DNA from: Balaenoptera acutorostrata
Taxonomy: Eukaryota; Chordata; Mammalia; Artiodactyla; Balaenopteridae
DNA length: 64,000 nt
Assembly (NCBI RefSeq): GCF_949987535.1
Contig: NC_080067.1
Span: 44,576,910 to 44,640,909, forward strand
Direction: 5' to 3'
Part shown: piece by piece, positions 38,424 to 52,399 of the stretch
Position numbering within the stretch: position 1 is the stretch's first letter
How the letters are laid out: the number at the start of each line of letters is the position of its first letter
The notes under the pieces: model-generated
The model's database searches: none
What the model saw: the letters and a program-made list of their open reading frames with translations, nothing else
What the model was told of the DNA's origin: nothing
Program-made: the position numbers and the translations under genes

Positions 38424-40170
38424 GCTGAATGAATTTTGTAAGAATTTCTCTCTCTTTCACTATCTTTTTATTCTGTGTAATTTATTTTTATAATGGGGTT
38501 TAGCTTATTTTCACTCCTGTGTTTATGCCGCTTTGTACCCACTTGATTCACTGACAGAGCGATATCAATAAATATTTTTCAAGATTCTTCCTAGTCAGAT
38601 ATATGCTTCTGCGGTGAATAGAGTGTGTTGAGTCCAGTTCATTGAGCAATGAGTAGATCTGGTGTATTGCATATTCGGTTTACGGAATGGTGTCGGAGCT
38701 AATTTCAAACTCTTGTTTTATGCATCACCTCACCTCTGCTTTCGCCTTAAGCAGCCATAAGTGTGTTTTCTAAAGGTGTGACTCTGTTCTGTTTCATAAT
38801 TCAGTTCTCGTAGAGCGAAATTTACCTTCCCTATCTAAGGGCTATCTTACGATAAATTTCTTTTTCTGTGTGATTTATTTCACTTAGAATCATCGTACCT
38901 AAATCCACTGATTATGCTGCTACTAGGCTTATGACATTGATTTCATGGCTGAGTGATATTCCACTGTACATAGGTACCACAGCTTCTGTATTCATTTTTC
39001 TGTTCCCTGGGATATTTCAGGTATACCGAAGTCGAGATTCTTGTAAACAGGGCAGCCCTAAACCTTGGGGTGCTTGTGTCCTCTCGATATTTGGTTTTCC
39101 CAAAATATACGCCCTTGAGTGGAAGTGCCCTATGTTCTGTAGCTCTGTTTTTCCGATGTTTTAGGAAACACCATACACTTCTTCAGAGTGGCCGTTGGCA
39201 ACTTACATTCCGCCCATCAGCGTAACAAGCTTCCCATTTCTCCATGGCCTGTCTTGCATTTCTGGTTTTTCCAATTTTTCAGGATGGCCCTTTTGACAGA
39301 TGGGAAGTGAGACTTCTTTGTAGTGCTGATTTGCCTTGCCCGCTTGTTTGGTTGGCCAAAAAGGGCTTGGGTGTTTTTTCTTGAATATATTCAGGAAAAA
39401 CGGCCTATGCCCTTTTGGGCCATCTGCACTATAGTAGACGTTTTGCAGCATATCATGTGCTTTAAAGGCGAGTCCAATCTACCTCTTGAAAACAGTTTCC
39501 TGCAATTCTGTCTTGCTTTCAAATCCTCTTCGTTGCCTTACCTCAATATATTTTTGGACGATAGTTTTCATTTATAACCCTGCAGGTTTGTGAATTGCAG
39601 TGCCGCTGAGGTCCATTTGTCAACTCGCTTTTTTGGGAGCTGGCCGCAGAACCACAGGATTGCTTCAGGCCCTATTCTGGTTCCGGGGAGCAGGTGAGCC
39701 TTTGGTTAATTCTTCGTCCTGATTGGAAATTAGAGTGACGTGCGCCTGTCCAAACACCTGGAGCTAGTCTCTCATTGGTTCCCCCTCATTCTGTTCATCC
39801 TCCGGATAAATTGCAAACTGTACGAAACAGGGGGTTACAGGTGCTGATTCTCCAAGTGGGGAGATTGTTAGTGAAGTGGCTGGAATGGCGAACCCACGCA
39901 CCAGCAGATCAGAAATGAGGTTCTTTTAGAATCCTTTCCCGATAACACAGTGTACCATCCTCTGGGTTTCCCATGCATATTTTAATTGTAAAAAGATTCT
40001 CTTCCCCCTCGATATTTGGGACCCAAGTATTGGATATCACGCCGTATTACTTTAAAGGGTCTGCATTTTCTCTCCCAACCTCAACAATCCTCTCAGCCCC
40101 AAGAGTGTCCAGTGTTATGTCTCATCCGGCTGTGGGTCTAGATGTGCTCAATGCAGGTTGCATCACATCC
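38424..40170 (+). repeat. Satellite monomer C (9)
   Basis: Type C, copy of C(7) with the same two private changes. Palindrome at 39351-39424. Confidence 0.94.
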
Positions 40171-41917
40171 ACTGAATGAATTTTGTAAGAATTTCTCTCT
40201 CTTTCACTATCTTTTTATTGTGTGTAATTTATTTTTATAATGGGGAATAGCTTATTTTCACTCCTGTGTTTATGCCGCTTTGTACCCACTTGATTCACTG
40301 ACAGAGAGATATTAATAAATATATTTCAAGATTCTTACTAGTCAGATATATGCTTCTGTGGTGAATAGAGTGTGTTGAGTCCAGTTCATTGAGCAATGAG
40401 TAGATCTGGTGTATTGCATATTCGGTTTACGGAACGGTGTCTGAGCTAATTTCACACTCTTGTTTTATGCATCACCTCACCTCTGCTTTCCCCTTAAGCA
40501 GCCATAAGTGTGTTTTCTAAAGGTGTGACTCTGTTCTGTTTCATAGTTCAGTTCACGTAGAGCGATTTTACCTTCCCTGTCTAAGGACTATCTTATGATA
40601 AGTCTCTTTTTCTGTGTGACTTATTTGACTTAGTATCATCGTACCTAAATCCACTCATTATGCTGCTACTAGGCTTATGACATTGATTTCATGGCTGAGT
40701 GATATTGCACTGTACATAGGAACCACAGCTTCTGTATTCATTTTTCTCTTTCCTGGGATATTTAACGTGTACCGAAGTCGAGATTCTTGTAAACAGGGCA
40801 GCCCTAAACTTTGGGGTGCTTGTGTCCTGTCGATGTTTGGTTTTCCCAAGTAATATGCCCTTGAGCGGAAGTGCCCTATGCTCTGTAGCTCTGTTTTTTA
40901 GATGTTTTTGGAAACACCATACACTTCTCCAGAGTGGCCGTTGGCGACTTACATTCCGCCCATCAGCGTAACAAGGTTCCCATTTCTCCATGGCCTGTCC
41001 TGCATTTCTGCTTTTGCCACTTTTTCAGGATGGCCCTTTTGGCCGATGGGAAGTGAGACTTCTTTGTAGTGCTGATTTGCCTTGCCCGCTTGTTTGGTTG
41101 GCCAAAAAGGGCTTGTGTGTTTTTTCCTGAATATATTCAGGAAAAAAGGCCTACGCCCTTTTTGGCCAACTGTACCATAGTAGACGTTTTGCCACTTTTT
41201 ATGTGTTTTAAAGGCGAGTCCAAACTACCTCTTGAAAATTGTTTTCTGCAATTCTGTCTCACTTTCAAATCCTCTTCGTTGCCTTACCTCAATATATTTT
41301 TGGATGACAGTTTTCATTTATAACCCTGCAAGTTTGTGAATTGCAGTGCCGCTGAGGTCCATTTGTCAACTCGCTCTTTTGGGAGCTGGCCGCAGAACCG
41401 CAGGATTGCTTCAGGCCCTATTCTGGTTCCGGGGGGCAGGTGCGCCTTTGGTTAATTCTTCGTCCTGATTAGAAATTAGAGTGACGTGCGCCTGTCCAAA
41501 CACCTGGAGCTAGCCTCTCATTGGTTCCCCCTCATTCTGTTCATCCTCCGGATAAATTGCAAACTGCACGAAACAGGGGGTAACAGGGGCTGATTCTCCA
41601 AGTGGGGAGCTTGTTAGTGAAGCGACTGGAATGGTGAACCCACACACTAGCAGATCAGAAATTTGGTGTGTTTTAGAAACCTTTCCCGATCACACAGTGT
41701 ACCATACTCTGGGTTTCCCATGCATGTTTTAGCTGTAGGAAGATTCCCTTCCACCTGAATATTTGTGACCCATGCATTGGATACCACGCTGTATTACTTT
41801 AAAGGGTCTGCATTTTCTCTCCCAACCTCAACAATCCTCTCAGCCCCAAGAGTTTGCAGCGTTATGTCTCATCCGGCTGTGTGCCTAGATGTGCTCAATG
41901 CAGGTTGCATCACACCC
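40171..41917 (+). repeat. Hybrid satellite monomer A/B (3)
   Basis: Same switch point as the other hybrids, without the 28517/28546 changes. Private A near 41193. Palindrome at 41097-41170. Confidence 0.92.
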
Positions 41918-43664
41918 GCTGAATGAATTTTGTAAGAATTTCTCTCTCTTTCACTATCTTTTTATTCTGTGTAATTTATTTTTATAATGGGGTTTAGCTT
42001 ATTTTCACTCCTGTGTTTATGCCGCTTTGTACCCACTTGATTCACTGACAGAGCGATATCAATAAATATTTTTCAAGATTCTTCCTAGTCAGATATATGC
42101 TTCTGCGGTGAATAGAGTGTGTTGAGTCCAGTTCATTGAGCAATGAGTAGATCTGGTGTATTGCATATTCGGTTTACGGAATGGTGTCGGAGCTAATTTC
42201 AAACTCTTGTTTTATGCATCACCTCACCTCTGCTTTCGCCTTAAGCAGCCATAAGTGTGTTTTCTAAAGGTGTGACTCTGTTCTGTTTCATAATTCAGTT
42301 CTCGTAGAGCGAAATTTACCTTCCCTATCTAAGGGCTATCTTACGATAAATTTCTTTTTCTGTGTGATTTATTTCACTTAGAATCATCGTACCTAAATCC
42401 ACTGATTATGCTGCTACTAGGCTTATGACATTGATTTCATGGCTGAGTGATATTCCACTGTACATAGGTACCACAGCTTCTGTATTCATTTTTCTGTTCC
42501 CTGGGATATTTCAGGTATACCGAAGTCGAGATTCTTGTAAACAGGGCAGCCCTAAACCTTGGGGTGCTTGTGTCCTCTCGATATTTGGTTTTCCCAAGAT
42601 ATACGCCCTTGAGTGGAAGTGCCCTATGTTCTGTAGCTCTGTTTTTTCGATGTTTTAGGAAACACCATACACTTCTTCAGAGTGGCCGTTGGCAACTTAC
42701 ATTCCGCCCATCAGCGTAACAAGCTTCCCATTTCTCCATGGCCTGTCTTGCATTTCTGGTTTTTCCAATTTTTCAGGATGGCCCTTTTGACAGATGGGAA
42801 GTGAGACTTCTTTGTAGTGCTGATTTGCCTTGCCCGCTTGTTTGGTTGGCCAAAAAGGGCTTGGGTGTTTTTTCTTGAATATATTCAGGAAAAACGGCCT
42901 ATGCCCTTTTGGGCCATCTGCACTATAGTAGACGTTTTGCAGCATATCATGTGCTTTAAAGGCGAGTCCAATCTACCTCTTGAAAACAGTTTCCTGCAAT
43001 TCTGTCTTGCTTTCAAATCCTCTTCGTTGCCTTACCTCAATATATTTTTGGACGATAGTTTTCATTTATAACCCTGCAGGTTTGTGAATTGCAGTGCCGC
43101 TGAGGTCCATTTGTCAACTCGCTTTTTTGGGAGCTGGCCGCAGAACCACAGGATTGCTTCAGGCCCTATTCTGGTTCCGGGGAGCAGGTGAGCCTTTGGT
43201 TAATTCTTCGTCCTGATTGGAAATTAGAGTGACGTGCGCCTGTCCAAACACCTGGAGCTAGTCTCTCATTGGTTCCCCCTCATTCTGTTCATCCTCCGGA
43301 TAAATTGCAAACTGTACGAAACAGGGGGTTACAGGTGCTGATTCTCCAAGTGGGGAGATTGTTAGTGAAGTGGCTGGAATGGCGAACCCACGCACCAGCA
43401 GATCAGAAATGAGGTTCTTTTAGAATCCTTTCCCGATAACACAGTGTACCATCCTCTGGGTTTCCCATGCATATTTTAATTGTAAAAAGATTCTCTTCCC
43501 CCTCGATATTAGGGACCCAAGTATTGGATATCACGCCGTATTACTTTAAAGGGTCTGCATTTTCTCTCCCAACCTCAACAATCCTCTCAGCCCCAAGAGT
43601 GTCCAGTGTTATGTCTCATCCGGCTGTGGGTCTAGATGTGCTCAATGCAGGTTGCATCACATCC
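41918..43664 (+). repeat. Satellite monomer C (10)
   Basis: Type C with a private A near 43511. Palindrome at 42845-42918. Confidence 0.94.
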
Positions 43665-45411
43665 ACTGAATGAATTTTGTAAGAATTTCTCTCTCTTTCA
43701 CTATCTTTTTATTGTGTGTAATTTATTTTTATAATGGGGAATAGCTTATTTTCACTCCTGTGTTTATGCCGCTTTGTACCCACTTGATTCACTGACAGAG
43801 AGATATTAATAAATATATTTCAAGATTCTTACTAGTCAGATATATGCTTCTGTGGTGAATAGAGTGTGTTGAGTCCAGTTCATTGAGCAATGAGTAGATC
43901 TGGTGTATTGCATATTCGGTTTACGGAACGGTGTCTGAGCTAATTTCACACTCTTGTTTTATGCATCACCTCACCTCTGCTTTCCCCTTAAGCAGCCATA
44001 AGTGTGTTTTCTAAAGGTGTGACTCTGTTCTGTTTCATAGTTCAGTTCACGTAGAGCGATTTTACCTTCCCTGTCTAAGGACTATCTTATGATAAGTCTC
44101 TTTTTCTGTGTGACTTATTTGACTTAGTATCATCGTACCTAAATCCACTCATTATGCTGCTACTAGGCTTATGACATTGATTTCATGGCTGAGTGATATT
44201 GCACTGTACATAGGAACCACAGCTTCTGTATTCATTTTTCTCTTTCCTGGGATATTTAACGTGTACCGAAGTCGAGATTCTTGTAAACAGGGCAGCCCTA
44301 AACTTTGGGGTGCTTGTGTCCTGTCGATGTTTGGTTTTCCCAAGTAATATGCCCTTGAGCGGAAGTGCCCTATGCTCTGTAGCTCTGTTTTTTAGATGTT
44401 TTTGGAAACACCATACACTTCTCCAGAGTGGCCGTTGGCGACTTACATTCCGCCCATCAGCGTAACAAGGTTCCCATTTCTCCATGGCCTGTCCTGCATT
44501 TCTGCTTTTGCCACTTTTTCAGGATGGCCCTTTTGGCCGATGGGAAGTGAGACTTCTTTGTAGTGCTGATTTGCCTTGCCCGCTTGTTTGGTTGGCCAAA
44601 AAGGGCTTGTGTGTTTTTTCCTGAATATATTCAGGAAAAAAGGCCTACGCCCTTTTTGGCCAACTGTACCATAGTAGACGTTTTGCCGCTTTTTATGTGT
44701 TTTAAAGGCGAGTCCAAACTACCTCTTGAAAATTGTTTTCTGCAATTCTGTCTCACTTTCAAATCCTCTTCGTTGCCTTACCTCAATATATTTTTGGATG
44801 ACAGTTTTCATTTATAACCCTGCAAGTTTGTGAATTGCAGTGCCGCTGAGGTCCTTTTGTCAACTCGCTCTTTTGGGAGCTGGCCGCAGAACCGCAGGAT
44901 TGCTTCAGGCCCTATTCTGGTTCCGGGGGGCAGGTGCGCCTTTGGTTAATTCTTCGTCCTGATTAGAAATTAGAGTGACGTGCGCCTGTCCAAACACCTG
45001 GAGCTAGCCTCTCATTGGTTCCCCCTCATTCTGTTCATCCTCCGGATAAATTGCAAACTGCACGAAACAGGGGGTAACAGGGGCTGATTCTCCAAGTGGG
45101 GAGCTTGTTAGTGAAGCGACTGGAATGGTGAACCCACACACTAGCAGATCAGAAATTTGGTGTGTTTTAGAAACCTTTCCCGATCACACAGTGTACCATA
45201 CTCTGGGTTTCCCATGCATGTTTTAGCTGTAGGAAGATTCCCTTCCACCTGAATATTTGTGACCCATGCATTGGATACCACGCTGTATTACTTTAAAGGG
45301 TCTGCATTTTCTCTCCCAACCTCAACAATCCTCTCAGCCCCAAGAGTTTGCAGCGTTATGTCTCATCCGGCTGTGTGCCTAGATGTGCTCAATGCAGGTT
45401 GCATCACACCC
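43665..45411 (+). repeat. Hybrid satellite monomer A/B (4)
   Basis: Same switch point as the other hybrids, with a private T near 44854. Palindrome at 44591-44664. Confidence 0.92.
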
Positions 45412-47158
45412 GCTGAATGAATTTTGTAAGAATTTCTCTCTCTTTCACTATCTTTTTATTCTGTGTAATTTATTTTTATAATGGGGTTTAGCTTATTTTC
45501 ACTCCTGTGTTTATGCCGCTTTGTACCCACTTGATTCACTGACAGAGCGATATCAATAAATATTTTTCAAGATTCTTCCTAGTCAGATATATGCTTCTGG
45601 GGTGAATAGAGTGTGTTGAGTCCAGTTCATTGAGCAATGAGTAGATCTGGTGTATTGCATATTCGGTTTACGGAATGGTGTCGGAGCTAATTTCAAACTC
45701 TTGTTTTATGCATCACCTCACCTCTGCTTTCGCCTTAAGCAGCCATAAGTGTGTTTTCTAAAGGTGTGACTCTGTTCTGTTTCATAATTCAGTTCTCGTA
45801 GAGCGAAATTTACCTTCCCTATCTAAGGGCTATCTTATGATAAATTTCTTTTTCTTTGTGATTTATTTCACTTAGAATCATCGTACCTAAATCCACTGAT
45901 TATGCTGCTACTAGGCTTATGACATTGATTTCATGGCTGAGTGATATTCCACTGTACATAGGTACCACAGCTTCTGTATTCATTTTTCTGTTCCCTGGGA
46001 TATTTCAGGTATACCGAAGTCGAGATTCTTGTAAACAGGGCAGCCCTAAACCTTGGGGTGCTTGTGTCCTCTCGATATTTGGTTTTCCCAAGATATACGC
46101 CCTTGAGTGGAAGTGCCCTATGTTCTGTAGCTCTGTTTTTTCGATGTTTTAGGAAACACCATACACTTCTTCAGAGTGGCCGTTGGCAACTTACATTCCG
46201 CCCATCAGCGTAACAAGCTTCCCATTTCTCCATGGCCTGTCTTGCATTTCTGGTTTTTCCAATTTTTCAGGATGGCCCTTTTGACAGATGGGAAGTGAGA
46301 CTTCTTTGTAGTGCTGATTTGCCTTGCCCGCTTGTTTGGTTGGCCAAAAAGGGCTTGGGTGTTTTTTCTTGAATATATTCAGGAAAAACGGCCTATGCCC
46401 TTTTGGGCCATCTGCACTATAGTAGACGTTTTGCAGCATATCATGTGCTTTAAAGGCGAGTCCAATCTACCTCTTGAAAACAGTTTCCTGCAATTCTGTC
46501 TTGCTTTCAAATCCTCTTCGTTGCCTTACCTCAATATATTTTTGGACGATAGTTTTCATTTATAACCCTGCAGGTTTGTGAATTGCAGTGCCGCTGAGGT
46601 CCATTTGTCAACTCGCTTTTTTGGGAGCTGGCCGCAGAACCACAGGATTGCTTCAGGCCCTATTCTGGTTCCGGGGAGCAGGTGAGCCTTTGGTTAATTC
46701 TTCGTCCTGATTGGAAATTAGAGTGACGTGCGCCTGTCCAAACACCTGGAGCTAGTCTCTCATTGGTTCCCCCTCATTCTGTTCATCCTCCGGATAAATT
46801 GCAAACTGTACGAAACAGGGGGTTACAGGTGCTGATTCTCCAAGTGGGGAGATTGTTAGTGAAGTGGCTGGAATGGCGAACCCACGCACCAGCAGATCAG
46901 AAATGAGGTTCTTTTAGAATCCTTTCCCGATAACACAGTGTACCATCCTCTGGGTTTCCCATGCATATTTTAATTGTAAAAAGATTCTCTTCCCCCTCGA
47001 TATTTGGGACCCAAGTATTGGATATCACGCCGTATTACTTTAAAGGGTCTGCATTTTCTCTCCCAACCTCAACAATCCTCTCAGCCCCAAGAGTGTCCAG
47101 TGTTATGTCTCATCCGGCTGTGGGTCTAGATGTGCTCAATGCAGGTTGCATCACATCC
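45412..47158 (+). repeat. Satellite monomer C (11)
   Basis: Last typical C monomer of the window. Private changes near 45600, 45838 and 45856. Palindrome at 46339-46412. Confidence 0.94.
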
Positions 47159-48904
47159 ACTGAATGAATTTTGTAAGAATTTCTCTCTCTTTCACTATCT
47201 TTTTATTGTGTGTAATTTATTTTTATAATGGGGAATAGCTTATTTTCACTCCTGTGTTTATGCCGCTTTGTACCCACTTGATTCACTGACAGAGAGATAT
47301 TAATAAATATATTTCAAGATTCTTACTAGTCAGATATATGCTTCTGTGGTGAATAGAGTGTGTTGAGTCCAGTTCATTGAGCAATGAGTAGATCTGGTGT
47401 ATTGCATATTCGGTTTACGGAATGGTGTCTGAGCTAATTTCACACTCTTGTTTTATGCATCACCTCACCTCTGCTTTCCCCTTAAGCAGCCATAAGTGTG
47501 TTTTCTAAAGGTGTGACTCTGTTCTGTTTCATAGTTCAGTTCACGTAGAGCGATTTTACCTTCCCTGTCTAAGGACTATCTTATGATAAGTCTCTTTTTC
47601 TGTGTGACTTATTTGACTTAGTATCATCGTACCTAAATCCACTCATTATGCTGCTACTAGGCTTATGACATTGATTTCATGGCTGAGTGATATTGCACTG
47701 TACATAGGAACCACAGCTTCTGTATTCATTTTTCTCTTTCCTGGGATATTTAACGTGTACCGAAGTCGAGATTCTTGTAAACAGGGCAGCCCTAAACTTT
47801 GGGGTGCTTGTGTCCTGTCGATGTTTGGTTTTCCCAAGTAATATGCCCTTGAGCGGAAGTGCCCTATGCTCTGTAGCTCTGTTTTTTAGATGTTTTTGGA
47901 AACACCATACACTTCTCCAGAGTGGCCGTTGGCGACTTACATTCCGCCCATCAGCGTAACAAGGTTCCCATTTCTCCATGGCCTGTCCTGCATTTCTGCT
48001 TTTGCCACTTTTTCAGGATGGCCCTTTTGGCCGATGGGAAGTGAGACTTCTTTGTAGTGCTGATTTGCCTTGCCCGCTTGTTTGGTTGGCCAAAAAGGGC
48101 TTGTGTGTTTTTTCCTGAATATATTCAGGAAAAAAGGCCTACGCCCTTTTTGGCCAACTGTACCATAGTAGACGTTTTGCCGCTTTTTATGTGTTTTAAA
48201 GGCGAGTCCAAACTACCTCTTGAAAATTGTTTTCTGCAATTCTGTCTCACTTTCAAATCCTCTTCGTTGCCTTACCTCAATATATTTTTGGATGACAGTT
48301 TTCATTTATAACCCTGCAAGTTTGTGAATTGCAGTGCCCCTGAGGTCCATTTTTCAACTCCTTTTTTTGGGAGCTGGCCACAAAACCGCAGGATTGCTTC
48401 AGGCCCTATTCTGATTCCGGGGAGCAGGTGAGCCTTTGGTTAATTCTTCGTCCTGATTGGAAATTAGAGTGACGTGTGCCTGTGCAAACACCAGGAGCTA
48501 GTCTCTCATTGATTCCCCCTAATCCCGTTCATCCTCCGGATAAATTGCAAACTGTACGAAACAGGGGGTTACAGGTGCTGATTCTCCAAGTGGGGAGATT
48601 GTTAGTGAAGTGGCTGGAATGGCGAACCCACGCACCAGCAGATCAGAAATGAGGTTCTTTTAGAAACCTTTCCCGATCACACAGTGTACCATCCTCTGGG
48701 TTCCCCATGCATGTTTTAACTGTAGGAAGATTCCCTTCCACCTGGATATTTGTGACCCATGGATTGGATACCACGCTGTATTACGTGAAAGGGTCTGCAT
48801 TTTCTCTCCCAACCTCAACAATCCTCTCAGCCCCAAGAGTTTCCAGCGTTATGTCTCATCCGGCTGTGGGTCTAGATGTGCTCAATGCAGGTTGCATCAC
48901 ATCC
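47159..48904 (+). repeat. Satellite monomer A (11)
   Basis: Type A (GGGGAATAGC form) opening the first four-monomer unit. AATGG replaces AACGG near 47422. Palindrome at 48085-48158. Confidence 0.93.
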
Positions 48905-50651
48905 ACTGAATGAATTTTGTAAGAATTTCTCTCTCTTTCACTTTCTTTTTATTGTGTGTAATTTATTTTTATAATGGGGTTTTGATTATTTACTCCGGTG
49001 TGTTCTTCACACTTTGTACCCACTTGAATCACTGACAGAGAGATATCAATAAATATTTTTCAAGATTCTTCCTAGTCAGATATATGATTCTGCATTGAAT
49101 AGAGTGTGTTGAGTCCAGTTCATTGAGCAATGAGTAGATCTGGTGTATTGCATATTTGATTTATGGAATGGTGTCTGAGCTAATTTCAAACTCTTGTTTT
49201 ATGCATCACCTCACCTCTGCTTTCGCCTTAAGCAGCCATAAGTACGTTTTCTAAATGTGTGACTGTTCTGTTTCGTAAATCAGTTCACGTAGAGCGACTT
49301 TTACCTTCCCTGTCTAAGGGCTATCTTACGATAAATTTCTTTTTCTGTGTGATTTGTTTCACTTAGAATCATCGTACCTAAATCCACTGATTATGCTGCT
49401 ACTAGGCTTATGACATTGATTTCATGGCTGAGTGATATTTCACTGTACATAGGTACCACAGCTTCTGTATTCATTTTTCTGTTTCCTGGGATATTTAAGG
49501 TATACCGAAGTCGAGATTCTTGTAAACAGGGCAGCCCTAAACCTTGAGGTGCTTGTGTCCTCTCGATATTTGGTTTTCCCAAGATATACGCCCTTGAGCA
49601 GAAGTGCCCTATGTTCTGTAGCTCTGTTTTTTCGATGTTTTAGGAAACACCATACACTTCTTCAGAGTGGCCGTTGGCAACTTACATTCCGCCCATCAGC
49701 GTAACAAGCTTCCCATTTCTCCATGGCCTGTCTTGCATTTCTGGTTTTTCCACTTTTTCAGGATGGCCCTTTTGACAGATCGGAAGTGACACTTCTTTGT
49801 AGTGCTGATTTGTCTTGCCCGCTTGTTTGGTTGGCCAAAAAGGGCTTGGGTGTTTTTTCTTGAATATATTCAGGAAAAACGGCCTACGCCCTTTTTGGCC
49901 ATCTGCACTATAGTAGACGTTTTGCAGCATATCATGTGCTTTAAAGGCGAGTCCAATCTACCTCTTGAAAACAGTTTCCTGCAATTCTGTCTTGCTTTCA
50001 AATCCTCTTCGTTGCCTTACCTCAATATATTTTTGGACGATAGTTTTCATTTATAACCCTGAAGGTTTGTGAATTGCAGTGCCGCTGAGGTCCATTTGTC
50101 AACTCGCTCTTTTGGGAGCTGGCCGCAGAACCGCAGGATTGCTTCAGGCCCTATTCTGGTTCCGGGGGGCAGGTGCGCCTTTGGTTAATTCTTCGTCCTG
50201 ATTAGAAATTAGAGTGACGTGCGCCTTTCCAAACACCTGGAGCTAGCCTCTCTTTGGTTCCCCCTCATCCTGTTCATCCTCCGGATAAATTGCAAACTGC
50301 ACGAAACAGGGGGTTACAGGTGCTGATTCTCCAAGTGGGTAGATTGTTTTTGAAGCGGCTGGAGTTGGCGAACCCACGCACTAGCAGATCAGAAATATGG
50401 TGCGTTTTAGAAACCTTTCCCAATCACACGGTGTACCATGCACTGGGTTTCCCATGCATGTCTTAATTGTAGAAAGATTCCCTTTCCCCTCGAGATTTGG
50501 GACCCAAGGATTGGATACCACAAAGTATTACTTTAAAGGGTCTGCATTTTCTCTCCCAACCTCAACAATCCTCTCAGCCCCAAGAGTGTCCAGTGTTATG
50601 TCTCATCCGGCTGTGGGTCTAGATGTGCTCAATGCAGGTTGCATCACACCC
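48905..50651 (+). repeat. Hybrid satellite monomer B/D (1)
   Basis: B-type to about 50235, then D-like (GTGGGTAGATTG near 50335, GGAGTTGGCG near 50361, ACAAAGTATTAC near 50520). It also has the C-type AAAAACGG in the palindrome. Palindrome at 49830-49903. Confidence 0.88.
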
Positions 50652-51430
50652 GCTGAATGAATTTTGTAAGAATTTCTCTCTCTTTCACTATCTTTTTATT
50701 GTGTGTAATTTATTTTTATAATGGGGATTAAATTATTTTCACTCCTGTGTTTATGCCGCTTTGTACCCACTTGATTCACTGACAGAGAGATATCAATAAA
50801 TACATTTCAAGATTCTTACTAGTCAGATATATGCTTCTGCGGTGAATAGAGTGTGTTGAGTCCAGTTCATTGAGCAATGAGTAGATCTGGTGTATTGCAT
50901 ATTCGGTTTACGGAACGGTGTCTGAGCTAATTTCAAACTCTTGTTTTATGCATCACCTCACCTCTGCTTTCCCCTTAAGCAGCCATAAGTGTGTTTTCTA
51001 AATGTGTGACTCTGTTCTGTTTCGTAATTCAGTTCACGTATTGCGAATTTTACCTTCCCTGTCTAAGGGCTATCTTATGATAAATTTCTTTTTCTGTGTG
51101 ACTTATTTCACTTAGAATCATCGTACCTAAATCCACTCATTATGCTGCTAGTAGGCTTATGACATTGATTTCATGGCTGAGTGATATTCCACTGTACATA
51201 GGAACCACAGCTTCTGTATTCATTTTTCTCTTTCCTGGGATATTTAAGGTGTACCAAAGTCGAGATTCTTATAAACAGAGCAGCCCTAAACTTTGGGGTG
51301 CTTGTGTCCTGTCGACCTTTGGTTTTCCCATGATATACGCCCTTGAGCGGAAGTGCCCTATGCTCAGTAGCTCTGTTTTTTACATGTTTTAGGAAACACC
51401 ATACACTTCTCCAGAGTGGCCCTTGGCAAC

Positions 51431-51844
51431 TTACATTCCGCCCATCAGCGTAACAAGGCTCCCTTTTCTCCATGGCCCGTCCTGCATTTCTGGTTTTTCC
51501 ACTTTTTCAGGATGGCCCTTTTGGCCGATGGGAAGTGAGACTTCTTTGTAGTGCTGATTTCCCTTGCCCGCTTGTTTGGTTGGCCATAAAGGGCTTGTGT
51601 GTTTTTTCTTGAATATATTCAGGAAAAAAGGCCTACGCCCTTTTTGGCCAACTGCACCATAGTAGACGTTTTGCAGCTTTTTATGTGCTTTAAAGGCGAG
51701 TCCAAACTGCCTCTTGAAAACTGTTTTCTGCAATTCTGTCTTGCTTTCAAATCCTCTTCGTTGCCTTACCTTGATGTATTTTACGACGAGAGTTTTCATT
51801 TGTAACCCTGCAGGTTTGTGGATTGCAGTGCCCCTGAGGTCCAT
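51431..51844 (-). pseudogene. L1- and palindrome-derived open frame in monomer D (137 codons)
   Basis: Longest open frame in the window, repeated at 58417-58830. Its C-terminal half (NQHYKEVSLP, QKGHPEKVEKP) is L1 ORF2 DNA read in the +1 frame, in which L1 normally has stops. The middle (FFLNIFKKK) is the palindrome translated, and the N-terminal part reads the region left of it on that strand. Being off-frame and composite, it is very unlikely to encode a selected protein. Confidence 0.5.
51579..51652. mobile_element. Palindromic element, type-D form
   Basis: The left arm has CCATAAAGG in place of CCAAAAAGG, while the right arm is intact and ends GGCCAAC as in type A. The inner palindrome has the B/C-type mismatch. 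Confidence 0.68.
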
Positions 51845-52399
51845 TTGTCAACTTGCTTTTTTGGGAGCTGGCCGCAAAACCGCAGAATTGCTTCAGGCCC
51901 TATTCTGGTTCCGGGGGGCAGGTGGCCCTTATTTAATTCTTCGTCCTGATTGGAAATTAGAGTGACGTGCGCCTGTCCAAACACCTGGAGCTAGTCTCTC
52001 ATTGGTTCCCCCTCATCCTGTTCATCCTCCGGATAAATTTCAAACTGCACAAAACAGGGGGTTACAGGTGCTGATTCTCCAAGTGGGTAGATTGTTATTG
52101 AAGCGGCTGGAGTTGGCGAACCCACGCACTAGCAGATCAGAAATATGGTGCGTTTTAGAAACCTTTCCCGATCACACGGTGTACCATGCTCTGGGTTTCC
52201 CATGCATGTCTTAATTGTAGAAAGATTCCCTTTCCCCTCGAGATTTGGGACCCAAGGATTGGATACCACAAAGTATTACTTTAAAGGGTCTGCATTTTCT
52301 CTCCCAACCTCAACAATCCTCTCAGCCCCAAGAGTGTCCAGTGTTATGTCTCATCCGGCTGTGGGTCTAGATGTGCTCAATGCAGGTTGCATCACACCC

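Larger units (their letters stand above)
31438..40170 (+). repeat. Super-unit copy 2 (A-B-C-A/B-C, 8,733 bp)
   Basis: Second copy of the five-monomer block, directly adjacent to the first. It contains an ABC unit (31438-36676) and a two-monomer unit (36677-40170) and carries the same private variants 8,733 bp further on, for example near 33979, 33998, 36634, 37250, 37279, 39103 and 39153. Confidence 0.88.
36677..47158 (+). repeat. Run of three two-monomer HOR units (A/B-C, 3,494 bp each)
   Basis: Three consecutive dimeric units start at 36677, 40171 and 43665. The hybrid monomer of each has the same A-to-B switch point, so one crossover created the dimer and it then spread by tandem amplification. 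Minor private changes separate the copies: about 41193 and 43511 in the second; about 44854, 45600, 45838 and 45856 in the third. Confidence 0.92.
50652..52399 (+). repeat. Satellite monomer D (1), diverged
   Basis: A divergent monomer, 1,748 bp. Distinctive states include GGGATTAAATT near 50723, GTATTGCGAATT near 51048, TTGATGTATTTTACGACG near 51772 and GGTGGCCCTTATTTAA near 51920. It lacks KpnI and HindIII sites. The palindrome (51579-51652) has a changed left arm (CCATAAAGG). Confidence 0.9.
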
